From Utricularia gibba (lineage: Eukaryota > Streptophyta > Magnoliopsida > Lamiales > Lentibulariaceae), in the NCBI GenBank assembly GCA_002189035.1, contig NEEC01000042.1, forward strand, positions 62,001 to 126,000: DNA of 64,000 nt, written 5' to 3'. Below are positions 1-13,355 of the stretch, piece by piece. The notes beneath the pieces were generated by a model, which did no database searches, was not told where the DNA came from, and saw nothing but the letters and a program-made list of their open reading frames with translations. Position 1 is the stretch's first letter. Every line of letters begins with the position of its first letter. Position numbers and translations under genes: made by a program.

Positions 1-1280
1 ATGCATTTGTTTAAATTACGATATCACGTGCACCCTACATGATTTTTTCAACAACTTACTTTATACTTTAGGAGGTGGTGTTCCGAGGCAACAGGAACGG
101 AAAAAGGTCAGCTTAGGTTTGGGCCGAAAGTAAGTTGTAGCCCGGCAAAGAAAGTGATGTATTTATTAACATTCAGTTTTCGGGGGCTGCCTACATGGTT
201 TTTCAAGGAACATATTCTCGTTTTTTGGCGGCTAGTCTCATTGGGAACTGGTCCTAGACCCCGATTCTGTATGGCTCATGGGGTCAACCGGATGCAAATC
301 GATGAATACAATGATGCATTTGTTTAAATTGCGATATCACGTGCACCCTACATCATTTTTTCAACAACGTACTTTATACTTGAGGAGGTGGTCTTGGGGG
401 GGAGAGGAACCGGACAAAGGTTAGCATAGGCTTTGGTCGAAAGTAAGTTGTAGCCCGGCAAAGAAAAGTGATATATGTATTTACGTTCGGTTTTCGGGGA
501 TGCTTACATGGTTTTTCAAGGAACAACTTCTCCTTTAGTGGCGGCCAGTCTCGCTAGGAACTTGGTCCGGGCCCCTGATTCTTTATGGCTCAAGAGGACA
601 AAAGGATGCAAATCGATGAATACAATGATGCATTTGTTTAAATTACGATATCACGTGCACCCTACATGATTTTTTCAACAACGTACTTTATACTTGAAGA
701 GGCGGTCTTGGGGTGCACCTAGAACGGGACAAAGGTCAGGTTGGGCTTTGCCAGAGAGTTAGTTGTAGCCCGGCAAAGAAAGTGATGTATTTATTAACGT
801 TCGGTTTTCGGGTTGCCTACATGGTTTTTCAAGGAAAAGCTTTTCGTTTTGTGGCGGCTGCTCTCGCTGGGAACTTTGTCCGGGCCCCCGATCCTATATG
901 GCTCATGAGGTCAACCAGATGCAAATCGATGAAGACAAGCATGCTTTTTTTTAAATTACGATATCACGTGCACCCCACATGATTTTTTCAACAACTTACT
1001 TTATACTTGAGAAGGCGGTCTTGGGTGCACCAAGAACGGGACAAAGGTAAGGTTTGGCTTGGGCCGAAAGTAAGTTGTAGTCTTGCAAATAAAGTGATGT
1101 ATTTATTAACGTTCGGTTTTCGGAAGCTGCCTAAATGCTTTTTGAAAGAACATCTTCTCGTTTTTTGGCGGCCAGTCTCGCTGGGAACTTGGTCCTTGAC
1201 CCCGGTTCTATATCGTTCATGGGGTCAATCGGATGTAAATCGATGAAAAAAAATGATGCATTTGTTTAAATTACGATATC
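1..1280 (+). repeat. Four-monomer block, copy 1 of a direct duplication
   Basis: Four consecutive monomers of different subtypes, including the unusual TTTAGGAGGTGGTGTTCC variant near 70 and a D-type monomer near 1137, recur in the same order at 3387-4657. The offset drifts only from 3386 to 3377 bp, so the two blocks are collinear with a few small indels. The second and third monomers also resemble the stretch around 1400-1900, about 1255 bp (four monomers) away. Confidence 0.8.
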
Positions 1281-1592
1281 ACGTGCACCCTACATGATTT
1301 TTTCAACAACTTACTTTATACTTGAGGAGGTGGTCTTGGGGGGCAAGAGGAACCGGACAAAGGTCAGCTTAGGCTTGGCCGAAAGTAAGTTGTAGCCCGG
1401 CAAAGAAAGTGATGTATTTATTAACATTCAGTTTTCGGGGCTGCCTACATGGTTTTTCAAGGAACATATTCTCGTTTTTTGGCGGCTAGTCTCATTGGGA
1501 ACCTGGTCCTAGACCCCGATTCTGTATGGCTCATGGGGTCAACCGGATGCAAATCGATGAATACAATGATGCATTTGTTTAAATTGCGATAT

Positions 1593-1905
1593 CACGTGCA
1601 CCCTACATCATTTTTTCAACAACGTACTTTATACTTGAGGAGGTGGTCTTGGGGGGAGAGGAACCGGACAAAGGTTAGCATAGGCTTTGGTCGAAAGTAA
1701 GTTGTAGCCCGGCAAAGAAAAGTGATATATGTATTTACGTTCGGTTTTCGGGGATGCTTACATGGTTTTTCAAGGAACAGCTTCTCCTTTAGTGGCGGCC
1801 AGTCTCGCTAGGAACTTGGTCCGGGCCCCTGATTCTTTATGGCTCATGAGGTCAAAAGGATGCAAATCGATGAATACAATGATGCATTTGTTTAAATTAC
1901 GATAT
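1593..1905 (+). repeat. Reference satellite monomer (313 bp)
   Basis: A typical monomer, measured from one CACGTG to the base before the next. In order it holds the CACGTG palindrome, a CATTTTTTCAACAAC stretch, a G-rich segment (GGTGGTCTTGGGGGG), a CGAAAGTAAGTTGTAG segment, the TTCGGTTTTCGG direct half-repeats, GCGGCCAGTCTCGCTAGG, GGTCCGGGCCCC (containing the palindrome GGGCCC), ATCGAT, and an AT-rich tail (ATGCATTTGTTTAAATTACG). The phase chosen here is arbitrary. Confidence 0.95.
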
Positions 1906-3160
1906 CACGTGCACTCCACATCATTTTTTCAACAACTTACTTATACTTGATGAGGTGGTCTTGGGAGGCAAGAGGAACCGGACAAAGGTCAGCTTAGGCT
2001 TGGGCCGAAAGTAAGTTATAGCCCGGCAAATAAAGTGAAGTATTTATTAACGTTCGGTTTTCGAGGTTGCCTACATGGTTTTTCAAGGAACAACTTCTCC
2101 TTTAGTGGCGGCTAGTCTCGCTAGGAACTTGGTCCGGGCCCCTGATTCTTTATGGCTAAAGAGGACAAAAGGATGCAAATCGATGAATACAATGATGCAT
2201 TTGTTTAAATTACGATATCACGTGCACCCCACATCATTTTTTCAACAACTTACTTTATACTTGAAGAGGCGGTCTTGGGGTGCACCTAGAACGGGACAAA
2301 GGTCAGGTTGGGCTTTGCCAGAGAGTTAGTTGTAGCCCGGCAAAGAAAGTGATGTATTTATTAACGTTCGGTTTTCGGGGTTGCCTACATGGTTTTTCAA
2401 CGAAAAGCTTCTCGTTTTGTGGCGGCCGCTCTCGCAGGGAACTTGGTCCGGGCCCCGATGCTATATGGCTCATGAGGTCAACCAGATGCAAATCGATGAA
2501 GACAAGCATGCTTTTTTTTTAGTTACGATATCACGTGCAGCCCACATGCTTTTTTCAACAATTTACTTTATACTTGAGGAGGCGGTCTTGGGGTGCACCT
2601 GGAACGGGATAAAGGTCAGCTTAGGCTTGGGCCGAAAGAAAGTTGTAGCCCGGCAAAGAAAGTGATGTATTTATTAAGGTTCGGTTTTCAGTGTTGCCAA
2701 CATGGTTTTTCAAGGAACAGCTTCTCGTTTTGTGGCGGCCAATATCGCAAGGAACTTGGTCCGGGCGCCTGATTCTTTATGGCTCATGAGGACAAAAGTA
2801 TGCAAATCGACGAAAAAAATGATGCATTTGTTTAAATTACGATATCACGTGCACCCTACATGATTTTTTCAACAACTTACTTTATACTTGAGAAGGCAGT
2901 CTTGGGGTGCACCAGGAACGGGACAAAGGTCAAGTTTGGCTTGCACCGAGAGTTAGTTGTAGCCCGGCAAATAAAGTGATGTATTTATTAACGTTCGATT
3001 TTCGGAAGCTGCCTAAATGCTTTTTGAAAGAACATCTTCTCGTTTTTTGGCGGCCAGTCTCGCTGGGAACTTGGTCCTTGACCCCGTTCTATATGGCTTA
3101 TGGGGTCAACCGGATGCAAATCGATGAAAAAAAATGATGTATTTGTTTAAATTATGATAT

Positions 3161-3410
3161 CACGTGCACCCTCCATGATTTTTTCAACAACTTACTTTAT
3201 GAGTGAGTTTTATCTCGGCAAAGAAAGTGATGTATTTATTAACGTTCGGTTTTCGGGGTTGCCTACATGGTTTTTAAAGGAACAGCTTCTCGTTTTGTGG
3301 CGGCCTGTATCGCAAGGAACTTCGTCCGGCCCCCTAATTTTTTATGGCTCATGAGGACAAAAGGATGCAAATCGATGAATACAATGATGCATTTGTTTAA
3401 ATTACGATAT
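3161..3410 (+). repeat. Satellite monomer with internal deletion (250 bp)
   Basis: The CACGTG anchors here are 250 bp apart instead of 313. The sequence passes from ACTTACTTTAT directly into GAGTGAGTTTTATCTCGGC (about 3190-3220), so the G-rich segment and the part before CCCGGCAAAG are largely missing. The rest of the monomer is normal. Confidence 0.85.
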
Positions 3411-4657
3411 CACGTGCACCCTACATGATTTTTTCAACAACTTACTTTATACTTTAGGAGGTGGTGTTCCGGGCAACAGGAACGGAAAAAGGTCAGCTTA
3501 GGTTTGGGCCGAAAGTAAGTTGTAGCCCGGCAAAGAAAGTGATGTATTTATTAACATTCAGTTTTCGGGGGCTGCCTACATGGTTTTTCAAGGAACATAT
3601 TCTCGTTTTTTGGCGGCTAGTCTCATTGGGAACCTGGTCCTAGACCCCGATTCTGTATGGCTCATGGGGTCAACCGGATGCAAATCGATGAATACAATGA
3701 TGCATTTGTTTAAATTGCGATATCACGTGCACCCTACATCATTTTTTCAACAACGTACTTTATACTTGAGGAGGTGGTCTTGGGGGGGGAGGAACCGGAC
3801 AAAGGTTAGCATAGGCTTTGGTCGAAAGTAAGTTGTAGCCCGGCAAAGAAAGTGATATATGTATTACGTTCGGTTTTCGGGGTGCTTACATGGTTTTTCA
3901 AGGAACAACTTCTCCTTTAGTGGCGGCCAGTCTCGCTAGGAACTTGGTCCGGGCCCCTGATTCTTTATGGCTCAAGAGGACAAAAGGATGCAAATCGATG
4001 AATACAATGATGCATTTGTTTAAATTACGATATCACGTGCACCCACATGATTTTTTCAACAACGTACTTTATACTTGAAGAGGCGGTCTTGGGGTGCACC
4101 TAGAACGGGACAAAGGTCAGGTTGGGCTTTGCCAGAGAGTTAGTTGTAGCCCGGCAAAGAAAGTGATGTATTTATTAACGTTCGGTTTTCGGGGTTGCCT
4201 ACATGGTTTTTCAAGGAAAAGCTTCTCGTTTTGTGGCGGCTGCTCTCGCTGGGAACTTGTCCGGGCCCCCGATCCTATATGGCTCATGAGGTCAACCAGA
4301 TGCAAATCGATGAAGACAAGCATGCTTTTTTTTAAATTACGATATCACGTGCACCCCACATGATTTTTTCAACAACTTACTTTATACTTGAGAAGGCGGT
4401 CTTGGGTGCACCAAGAACGGGACAAAGGTCAGGTTTGGCTTGGGCCGAAAGTAAGTTGTAGCCCGGCAAATAAAGTGATGTATTTATTAACGTTCGGTTT
4501 TCGGGCTGCCTAAATGCTTTTTGAAAGAACATCTTCTCGTTTTTTGGCGGCCAGTCTCGCTGGGAACTTGGTCCTTGACCCCGGTTCTATATCGTTCATG
4601 GGTCAATCGGATGTAAATCGATGAAAAAAATGATGCATTTGTTTAAATTACGATATC
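3387..4657 (+). repeat. Four-monomer block, copy 2 of a direct duplication
   Basis: Collinear with the block at the window start: anchors 25, 338, 652, 965 and 1280 correspond to 3411, 3724, 4034, 4346 and 4657. Past 4657 the two diverge, since the next monomer here carries an AGAACGGGACAAAGGTCAGG type of segment instead of the GAGGAACCGGACAAAGG type. Confidence 0.8.
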
Positions 4658-7600
4658 ACGTGCACCCCACATCATTTTTTCAACAACTTACTTTATACTT
4701 GAGAGGCGGTCTTGGGGGCAAGAACGGGACAAAGGTCAGGTTGGGCTTTGCCGAAAGTAGTTGTAGCCCGGCAAAGAAAGTGATGTATTTATTAACGTTC
4801 GGTTTTCGGGTTGCCTACATGGTTTTTCAAGGAAAAGCTTCTCGTTTTGTGGCGGCTGCTCTCGCTGGGAACTTGGTCCGGGCCCCGATTCTATATGGCT
4901 CATGAGGTCAACCAGATGCAAATCGATGAATACAATGATGCATTTGTTTAAATTACGATATCACGTGCACCCTACATCATTTTTTCAACAACTTACTTTA
5001 TACTTGAGAGGCGGTCTTGGGGTGCACCTAGAACGGGACAAAGGTCAGGTTGGGCTTTGCCAGAGAGTTAGTTGTAGCCCGGCAAAGAAAGTGATGTATT
5101 TATTAACGTTCGGTTTTCGGGGTTGCCTACATGGTTTTTCAAGAAAAGCTTCTCGTTTTGTGGCGGCTGCTCTCGGGGAACTTGGTCCGGGCCCCCGATT
5201 CTATATGGCTCATGAGGTCAACCAGATGCAAATCGATGAAACAAGCATGCTTTTTTTTTAATTACGATATCACGTGCACCCACATGATTTTTTCAACAAC
5301 TTACTTTATACTTGAGGAGGCGGTCTTGGGGTGCACCTGAACGGGATAAAGGTCAGGTTGGGCTTTGCCAGAGAGTTAGTTGTAGCCCGGCAAAGAAAGT
5401 GATGTATTTATTAACGTTCGGTTTTCGGGGTTGCCTACATGGTTTTTCAAGGAACAGCTTCTCGTTTTGTGGCGGCCAGTCTCGCTAGGAACTTGGTCCG
5501 GGCCCCGATTCTTTATGGCTCATGAGGACAAAAGGATGCAAATCGATGAATACAATGATGCATTTGTTTAAATTACGATATCACGTGCACCCCACATCAT
5601 TTTTTCAACAACGTACTTTATACTTGAAGAGGCGGTCTTGGGGTGCACCTAGAACGGGACAAAGGTCAGGTTGGGCTTTGCCAGAGAGTTAGTTGTAGCC
5701 CGGCAAAGAAAGTGATGTATTTATTAACGTTCGGTTTTCGGGGTTGCCTACATGGTTTTTCAACGAAAAGCTTCTCGTTTTGTGGCGGCTGCTCTCGCTG
5801 GGAACTTGGTCGGGCCCCCGATCCTATATGGCTCATGAGGTCAACCAGATGCAAATCGATGAAGACAAGCATGCTTTTTTTTAAATTACGATATCACGTG
5901 CACCCCACATGATTTTTTCAACAACTTACTTTATACTTGAGAAGGCGGTCTTGGGGTGCACCAAGAACGGGACAAAGGTCAGGTTTGGCTTGCACCGAGA
6001 GTTAGTTGTAGCCCGGCAAATAAAGTGATGTATTTATTAACGTTCGGTTTTCGGGCTGCCTAAATGCTTTTTGAAAGAACATCTTCTCGTTTTTTGGCGG
6101 CCAGTCTCGCTGGGAACTTGGTCCGACCCCGGTTCTGTATCGCTCATGGGGTCAATCGGATGTAAATCGATGAAAAAAAATGATGCATTTGTTTAAATTA
6201 CGATATCACGTGCACCCACATCATTTTTTCAACAACGTACTTATACTTGAGGAGGTGGTCTTGGGGGGAGGGGAACCGGACAAAGGTTTGCATAGGCTTG
6301 GGCCGAAAGTAAGTTGTAGCCCGGCAAAGAAAGTGAAGTATTTATTAACGTTCGGTTTTCGGATTGCCTACATGGTTTTTCAAGGAACAACTTCTCCTTT
6401 AGTGGCGGCCAGTCTCGCTAGGAACTTGGTCCGGGCCCCTGATTCTTTATGGCTCAAGAGGACAAAAGGATGCAAATCGATAAATACAATGATGCATTTG
6501 ATTAAATTACGATATCACGTGCACCCCACATCATTTTTTCAACAACTTACTTTATACTTGAAGAGGCGGTCTTGGGGTGCACCTAGAACGGGACAAAGGT
6601 CAGGTTGGGCTTTGCCAGAGAGTTTGTTGTAGCCCGGCAAAGAAAGTGATGTATTTATTAACGTTCGGTTTTCGGGGTTGCCTACATGGTTTTTCAACGA
6701 AAGCTTCTCGTTTTGTGGCGGCCGCTCTCGCAGGGAACTTGGTCCGGGCCCCCGATCTATATGGCTCATGAGGTCAACCAGATGCAAATCGATGAAGACA
6801 AGCATGCTTTTTTTTTTAATTACGATATCACGTGCAGCCCACATGATTTTTTCAACAACTTACTTTATACTTGAGGAGGCGGTCTTGGGTGCACCTGGAA
6901 CGGGATAAAGGTCAGGTTGGGTTTGCCAGAGAGTTAGTTGTAGCCCGCAAAGAAAGTGTTGTATTTATTAACGTTCGGTTTTCGGGGTTGCCTACATGGT
7001 TTTTCAAGAAAAGCTTCTCGTTTTGTGGCGGCCGCTCTCGCAGGGAACTTGGTCCGGGCCCCCGATTCTATGGCTCATGAGGTCAAAGATGCAAATCGAT
7101 GAAGACAAGATGCTTTTTTTTAATTACGATATCACGTGCACCCCACATCATTTTTTCAACAACGTACTTTATACTTGAAGAGGCGGTCTTGGGGTGCACC
7201 TAGAACGGGACAAAGGTCAGGTTGGGCTTTGCCAGAGAGTTAGTTGTAGCCCGGCAAAGAAAGTGATGTATTTATTAACGTTCGGTTTTCGGGGTTGCCT
7301 ACATGGTTTTTCAACGAAAAGCTTCTCGTTTTGTGGCGGCTGCTCTCGCTGGGAACTTGGTCCGGGCCCCCGATCCTATATGGCTCATGAGGTCAACCAG
7401 ATGCAAATCGATGAAGACAAGCATGCTTTTTTTTAAATTACGATATCACGTGCACCCCACATGATTTTTTCAACAACTTACTTTATACTTGAGAAGGCGG
7501 TCTTGGGTGCACCAAGAACGGGACAAAGGTAAGGTTTGGCTTGGGCCGAAAGTAAGTTGTAGCCCGCAAATAAAGTGATGTATTTATTAACGTTCGGTTT

Positions 7601-10600
7601 TCGGAAGCTGCCTAAATGCTTTTTGAAAGAACATCTTCTCGTTTTTTGGCGGCCAGTCTCGCTGGGAACTTGGTCCTTGACCCCGGTTCTATATCGGTGG
7701 GGTCAATCGGATGTAAATCGATGAAAAAAATGATGCATTTGTTTAAATTACGATATCACGTGCACCCTCATGATTTTTTCAACAACTTACTTATACTTGA
7801 GAGGTGGTCTTGGGGGAAGAGGAACGGGAAAAAGGTTAGCTTAGGCTTGGCCGAAAGTAAGTTGTAGCCCGCAAATAAAGTGATGTATTTATTAAGGTTC
7901 GGTTTTCGGGGTTGCCTACATGGTTTTTTAAGGAACATCTTCTCGTTTTGTGGCGGCCAGTCTCACTGGGAACTTGGTCGGACCCCGATTCTGTATGGCT
8001 CATGGGGTCAACCGGATGCAAATCGATGAAAAAAAATGATGCATTTGTTTAAATTACGATATCACGTGCACCCTACATGATTTTTTCAAAACGTACTTTA
8101 TACTTGAGGGGGTGGTCTTGGGGGGCAAGAGAACGGACAAAGGTCATCATAGGCTTTGGCCGAAAGTAAGTTGTAGCCCGGCAAAGAAAGTGATGTATTA
8201 TTAACGTTCGGTTTTCGGGGTTGCTTACATGGTTTTTCAAGGAACAACTTCTCCTTTAGTGGCGGCCAGTCTCGCTAGGAACTTGGTCCGGGCCCCTGAT
8301 CTTTATGGCTCATGAGGACAAAAGGATGCAAATCGATGAATACAATGATGCATTTGTTAAATTACGATATCACGTGCACCCTACATCATTTTTTCAACAA
8401 CTACTTTATACTTGAGGAGGTGGTCTTGGGGGGCAAGAGGAACCGGACAAAGGTCAGCTTAGGCTTGGGCCGAAAGTAAGTTGTAGCCCGGCAAAGAAAG
8501 TGATGTATTTATTAACGTTCGGTTTTCGGGGTTGCCGACATGGTTTTTCAAGGAACAGCTTCTCGTTTTGTGGCGGCCAGTCTCACTAGGAATTTGGTCC
8601 GGCCCCTGATTCTTTATGGCTCAAGAGGACAAAAGGATGCAAATCGATGAATACAATGATGCATTTGTTTAAATTACGATATCACGTGCACCCCACATCA
8701 TTTTTTCAACAACTTACTTTATACTTGAAGAGGCGGTCTTGGGGTGCACCTAGAACGGGACAAAGGTCAGGTTGGGCTTTGCCAGAGAGTTAGTTGTAGC
8801 CCGGCAAAGAAAGTGATGTATTTATTAACGTTCGGTTTTCGGGGTTGCCTACATGGTTTTTCAACGAAAAGCTTCTCGTTTTGTGGCGGCCGCTCTCGCA
8901 GGGAACTTGGTCCGGGCCCCCGATGCTATATGGCTCATGAGGTCAACCAGATGCAAATCGATGAAGACAAGCATGCTTTTTTTTTAGTTACGATATCACG
9001 TGCAGCCCACATGATTTTTCAACAACTTACTTTATACTTGAGAAGGCGGTCTTGGGTGCACCAAGAACGGGACAAAGGTCAGGTTTGGCTTGCCCGAGAG
9101 TTAGTTGTAGCCCGGCAAATAAAGTGATGTATTTATTAACGTTCGGTTTTCGGAAGCTGCCTAAATGCTTTTTGAAAGAACATCTTCTCGTTTTTGGCGG
9201 CCAGTCTCGCTGGGAACTTGGTCCTTGACCCCGGTTCTATATCGCTCATGGGGTCAATCGGATGTAAATCGATGAAAAAAAATGATGCATTTGTTTAAAT
9301 TACGATATCACGTGCACCCCCATGATTTTTTAAAACTTACTTTATACTTGAGAGGTGGTCTTGGGGGCAAGAGGAACCGGAAAAAGGTCAGCTTAGGCTT
9401 GGGACGAAGTAAGTTGTAGCCCGGCAAAGAAAGTGAAGTATTTATTAACGTTCGTTTTCGGGTTGCCTACATGGTTTTTCAAGGAACAACTTCTCCTTTA
9501 GTGGCGGCCAGTCTCACTAGGAACTTGGTCTGGGCCCCTGATTCTTTATGGCTCAAGAGGACAAAAGGATGCAAATCGATGAATACAATGATGCATTTGT
9601 TTTAATTACGATATCACGTGCACCCCACATCATTTTTTCAACAACGTACTTTATACTTGAGGAGGTGGTCTTGGGGGGGGGAAACGGACAAAGGTTTGCA
9701 TAGGCTTGGGCCGAAAGTAAGTTGTAGCCCGGCAAAGAAAGTGAAGTATTTATTAACGTTCGGTTTTCGGATTGCCTACATGGTTTTTCAAGGAACAACT
9801 TCTCCTTTAGTGGCGGCCAGTCTCGCTAGGAACTTGGTCCGGGCCCCTGATTCTTTATGGCTCAAGAGGACAAAAGGATGCAAATCGATGAATACAATAA
9901 TGCATTTGTTTAAATTACGATATCACGTGCACCCCACATCATTTTTTCAACAACTTACTTTATACTTGAGGGCGGTCTTGGGGTGCACCTAGAACGGGAC
10001 AAAGGTCAGGTTGGGCTTTGCCAGAGAGTTAGTTGTAGCCCGGCAAAGAAAGTGATGTATTTATTAACGTTCGGTTTTCCGGGTTGCCTACATGGTTTTT
10101 CAAGGAAAAGCTTCTCGTTTTGTGGCGGCTGCTCTCGCTGGGAACTTGGTCCGGGCCCCGATTCTATATGGCTCATGAGGTCAACCAGATGCAAATCGAT
10201 GAATAAATGATGCATTTGTTTAAATTACGATATCACGTGCACCCACATCATTTTTTCAACAACTTACTTTATACTTGAGCAGGTGGTCTTGGGGGGCAAG
10301 AGGAACCGGACAAAGGTCAGCATAGGCTTTGGCCGAAAGTAAGTTGTAGCCCGGCAAAGAAAGTGATGTATTATTAACGTTCGTTTTCGGGGTTGCTTAC
10401 ATGGTTTTTCAAGGAACAACTTCTCCTTTAGTGGCGGCCAGTCCCGCTAGGAACTTGGTCCGGGCCCCTGATTCTTTATGGCTCATGAGGACAAAAGGAT
10501 GCAAATCGATGAATACAATGATGCATTTGTTTAAATTACGATATCACGTGCACCCCACATCATTTTTTCAACAACTTACTTTATACTTGAAGAGGCGGTC

Positions 10601-13355
10601 TTGGGGTGCACCTAGAACGGGACAAAGGTCAGGTTGGGCTTTGCCAGAGAGTTAGTTGTAGCCCGGCAAAGAAAGTGATGTATTTATTAACGTTCGGTTT
10701 TCGGGGTTGCCTACATGGTTTTTCAACGAAAAGCTTCTCGTTTTGTGGCGGCCGCTCTCGCAGGGAACTTGGTCCGGGCCCCCGATGCTATATGGCTCAT
10801 GAGGTCAACCAGATGCAAATCGATGAAGACAAGCATGCTTTTTTTTTAATTACGATATCACGTGCAGCCCACATGATTTTTTCAACAACTTACTTTATAC
10901 TTGAGAAGGCGGTCTTGGGTGCACCAAGAACGGGACAAAGGTCAGGTTTGGCTTGCACCGAGAGTTAGTTGTAGCCCGGCAAATAAAGTGATGTATTTAT
11001 TAACGTTCGGTTTTCGGAAGCTGCCTAAATGGTTTTTGAAAGAACATCTTCTCGTTTTTTGGCGGCCAGTCTCGCTGGGAACTTGGTCCTTGACCCCGGT
11101 TCTATATCGCTCATGGGGTCAATCGGATGTAAATCGATGAAAAAAATGATGCATTTGTTTAAATTACGATATCACGTGCACCCACCATCATTTTTTCAAC
11201 AACGTACTTTATACTTGAGGAGGTGGTCTTGGGGGGGAGGGGAACCGGACAAAGGTTGCATAGGCTTGGGCCGAAAGTAAGTTGTAGCCCGGCAAAGAAA
11301 GTGAAGTATTTATTAACGTTCGGTTTTCGAGATTGCCTACATGGTTTTTCAAGGAACAACTTCTCCTTTAGTGGCGGCCAGTCTCGCTAGGAACTTGGTC
11401 CGGGCCCCTGATTCTTTATGGCTCAAGAGGACAAAAGGATGCAAATCGATAAATACAATGATGCATTTGATTAAATTACGATATCACGTGCACCCCACAT
11501 CATTTTTTCAACAACTTACTTTATACTTGAAGAGGCGGTCTTGGGGTGCACCTAGAACGGGACAAAGGTCAGGTTGGGCTTTGCCAGAGAGTTAGTTGTA
11601 GCCCGGCAAAGAAAGTGATGTATTTATTAACGTTCGGTTTTCGGGGTTGCCTACATGGTTTTTCAACGAAAAGCTTCTCGTTTTGTGGCGGCTGCTCTCG
11701 CTGGGAACTTGGTCCGGGCCGATTCTATATGGCTCATGAGGTCAACCAGATGCAAATCGATGAATATAATGATGCATTTGTTTAAATTACGATATCACGT
11801 GCACCCTACATCATTTTTTCAACAACTTACTTTATACTTGAGTAGGTGGTCTTGGGGGGCAAGAGGAACCGGACAAGGTCAGCTTAGGCTTGGGCTGAAA
11901 GTAAGTTGTAGCCCGGCAAAGAAAAGTGATGTATGTATTTACGTTCGGTTTTCGGGGATGCTTACATGGTTTTTCAAGGAACAACTTCTCCTTTAGTGGC
12001 GGCCAGTCCGCTAGGAACTTGGTCCGGGCCCTGATTCTTTATGGCTCATGAGGACAAAAGGATGCAAATCGATGAATACAATGATGCATTTGTTTAAATT
12101 ACGATATCACGTGCACCCCACATCATTTTTTCAACAACTTACTTTATACTTGAGGAGCGGTCTTGGGGGCACCTAGAACGGACAAAGGTCAGGTTGGCTT
12201 TGCCGAAAGTTAGTTGTAGCCCGGCAAAGAAAGTGATGTATTTATTAACGTTCGGTTTTCGGGGTTGCCTACATGGTTTTTCAACGAAAAGCTTCTCGTT
12301 TTGTGGCGGCCGCTCTCGCAGGGAACTTGGTCCGGGCCCCGATGCTATATGGCTCATGAGGTCAACCAGATGCAAATCGATGAAGACAAGCATGCTTTTT
12401 TTTTTAATTACGATATCACGTGCAGCCCACATGATTTTTTCAACAACTTACTTTATACTTGAGGAGGCGGTCTTGGGGTGCACCTGGAACGGGATAAAGG
12501 TCAGGTTGGGCTTTGCCAGAGAGTTAGTTGTAGCCCGGCAAAGAAAGTGTTGTATTTATTAACGTTCGGTTTTCGGGGTTGCCGACATGGTTTTTCAAGG
12601 AACAGCTTCTCGTTTTGTGGCGGCCAGTCTCGCTAGGAACTTGGTCCGGGCCCGGATCCTTTATGGCTCATGAGGACAAAAGGATGCAAATCGATGAATA
12701 CAATGATGCATTTGTTTAAATTACGATATCACGTGCACCCCACATCATTTTTTCAACAACGTACTTTATACTTGAAGAGGCGGTCTTGGGGTGCACCTAG
12801 AACGGGACAAAGGTCAGGTTGGGCTTTGCCAGAGAGTTAGTGTAGCCCGGCAAAGAAAGTGATGTATTTATTAACGTTCGGTTTTCGGGGTTGCCTACAT
12901 GGTTTTTCAACGAAAAGCTTCTCGTTTTGTGGCGGCTGCTCTCGCTGGGAACTTGGTCCGGGCCCCCGATCCTATATGGCTCATGAGGTCAACCAGATGC
13001 AAATCGATGAAGACAAGCATGCTTTTTTTTAAATTACGATATCACGTGCACCCCACATGATTTTTTCAACAACTTACTTTATACTTGAGAAGGCGGTCTT
13101 GGGTGCACCAAGAACGGGACAAAGGTCAGGTTTGGCTTGCACCGAAAGTTAGTTGTAGCCCGGCAAATAAAGTGATGTATTTATTAACGTTCGGTTTTCG
13201 GAAGCTGCCTAAATGCTTTTTGAAAGAACATCTTCTCGTTTTTTGGCGGCCAGTCTCGCTGGGAACTTGGTCTTGACCCCGGTTCTGTATCGTCATGGGG
13301 TCAATCGGATGTAAATCGATGAAAAAAAATGATGCATTTGTTTAAATTACGATAT
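4658..13355 (+). repeat. Satellite stretch with D-type monomer every 5-7 monomers
   Basis: D-type monomers (CCTAAATGC followed by TTTTTGAAAGAACATC, then TTGACCCCGG and GATGTAAATCGATG) sit near 4516, 6066, 7618, 9157, 11031 and 13215. Spacings are about 1550, 1552, 1539, 1874 and 2184 bp, i.e. 5, 5, 5, 6 and 7 monomers. Between them lie monomers with GTGCACCTAGAACGGGAC and GAAGACAAGCATGC segments alternating with monomers having CTTCTCCTTTAGTGG. Single-base length differences in homopolymers are frequent. Confidence 0.85.
11341..12460 (+). repeat. Recurrent ~1.1-kb satellite segment, copy A
   Basis: This multi-monomer segment is marked by ATCGATAAATACAATG with ATTTGATTAAATTAC, then a GAATATAATG monomer, then GAGTAGGTGGTCTTGG with GGGCTGAAAG, then a GCCGCTCTCGCAGGG monomer ending in GAAGACAAGCATGC. 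Similar segments in the same order lie 13.9 kb and 26.0 kb to the right. Confidence 0.65.

Noticed and set aside
1593-1905. CENP-B box in the satellite
   Set aside because: The nearest match, around GTTCGGTTTTCGGGG, fails the core pattern TTCG-N4-A-NN-CGGG at the A and the CGGG positions.
2303-2509. Recurrent minus-strand frames of 60-70 residues in the satellite
   Set aside because: They are shadows of the same repeats on the other strand, ended by the same monomer features each time, with no domain or context support.
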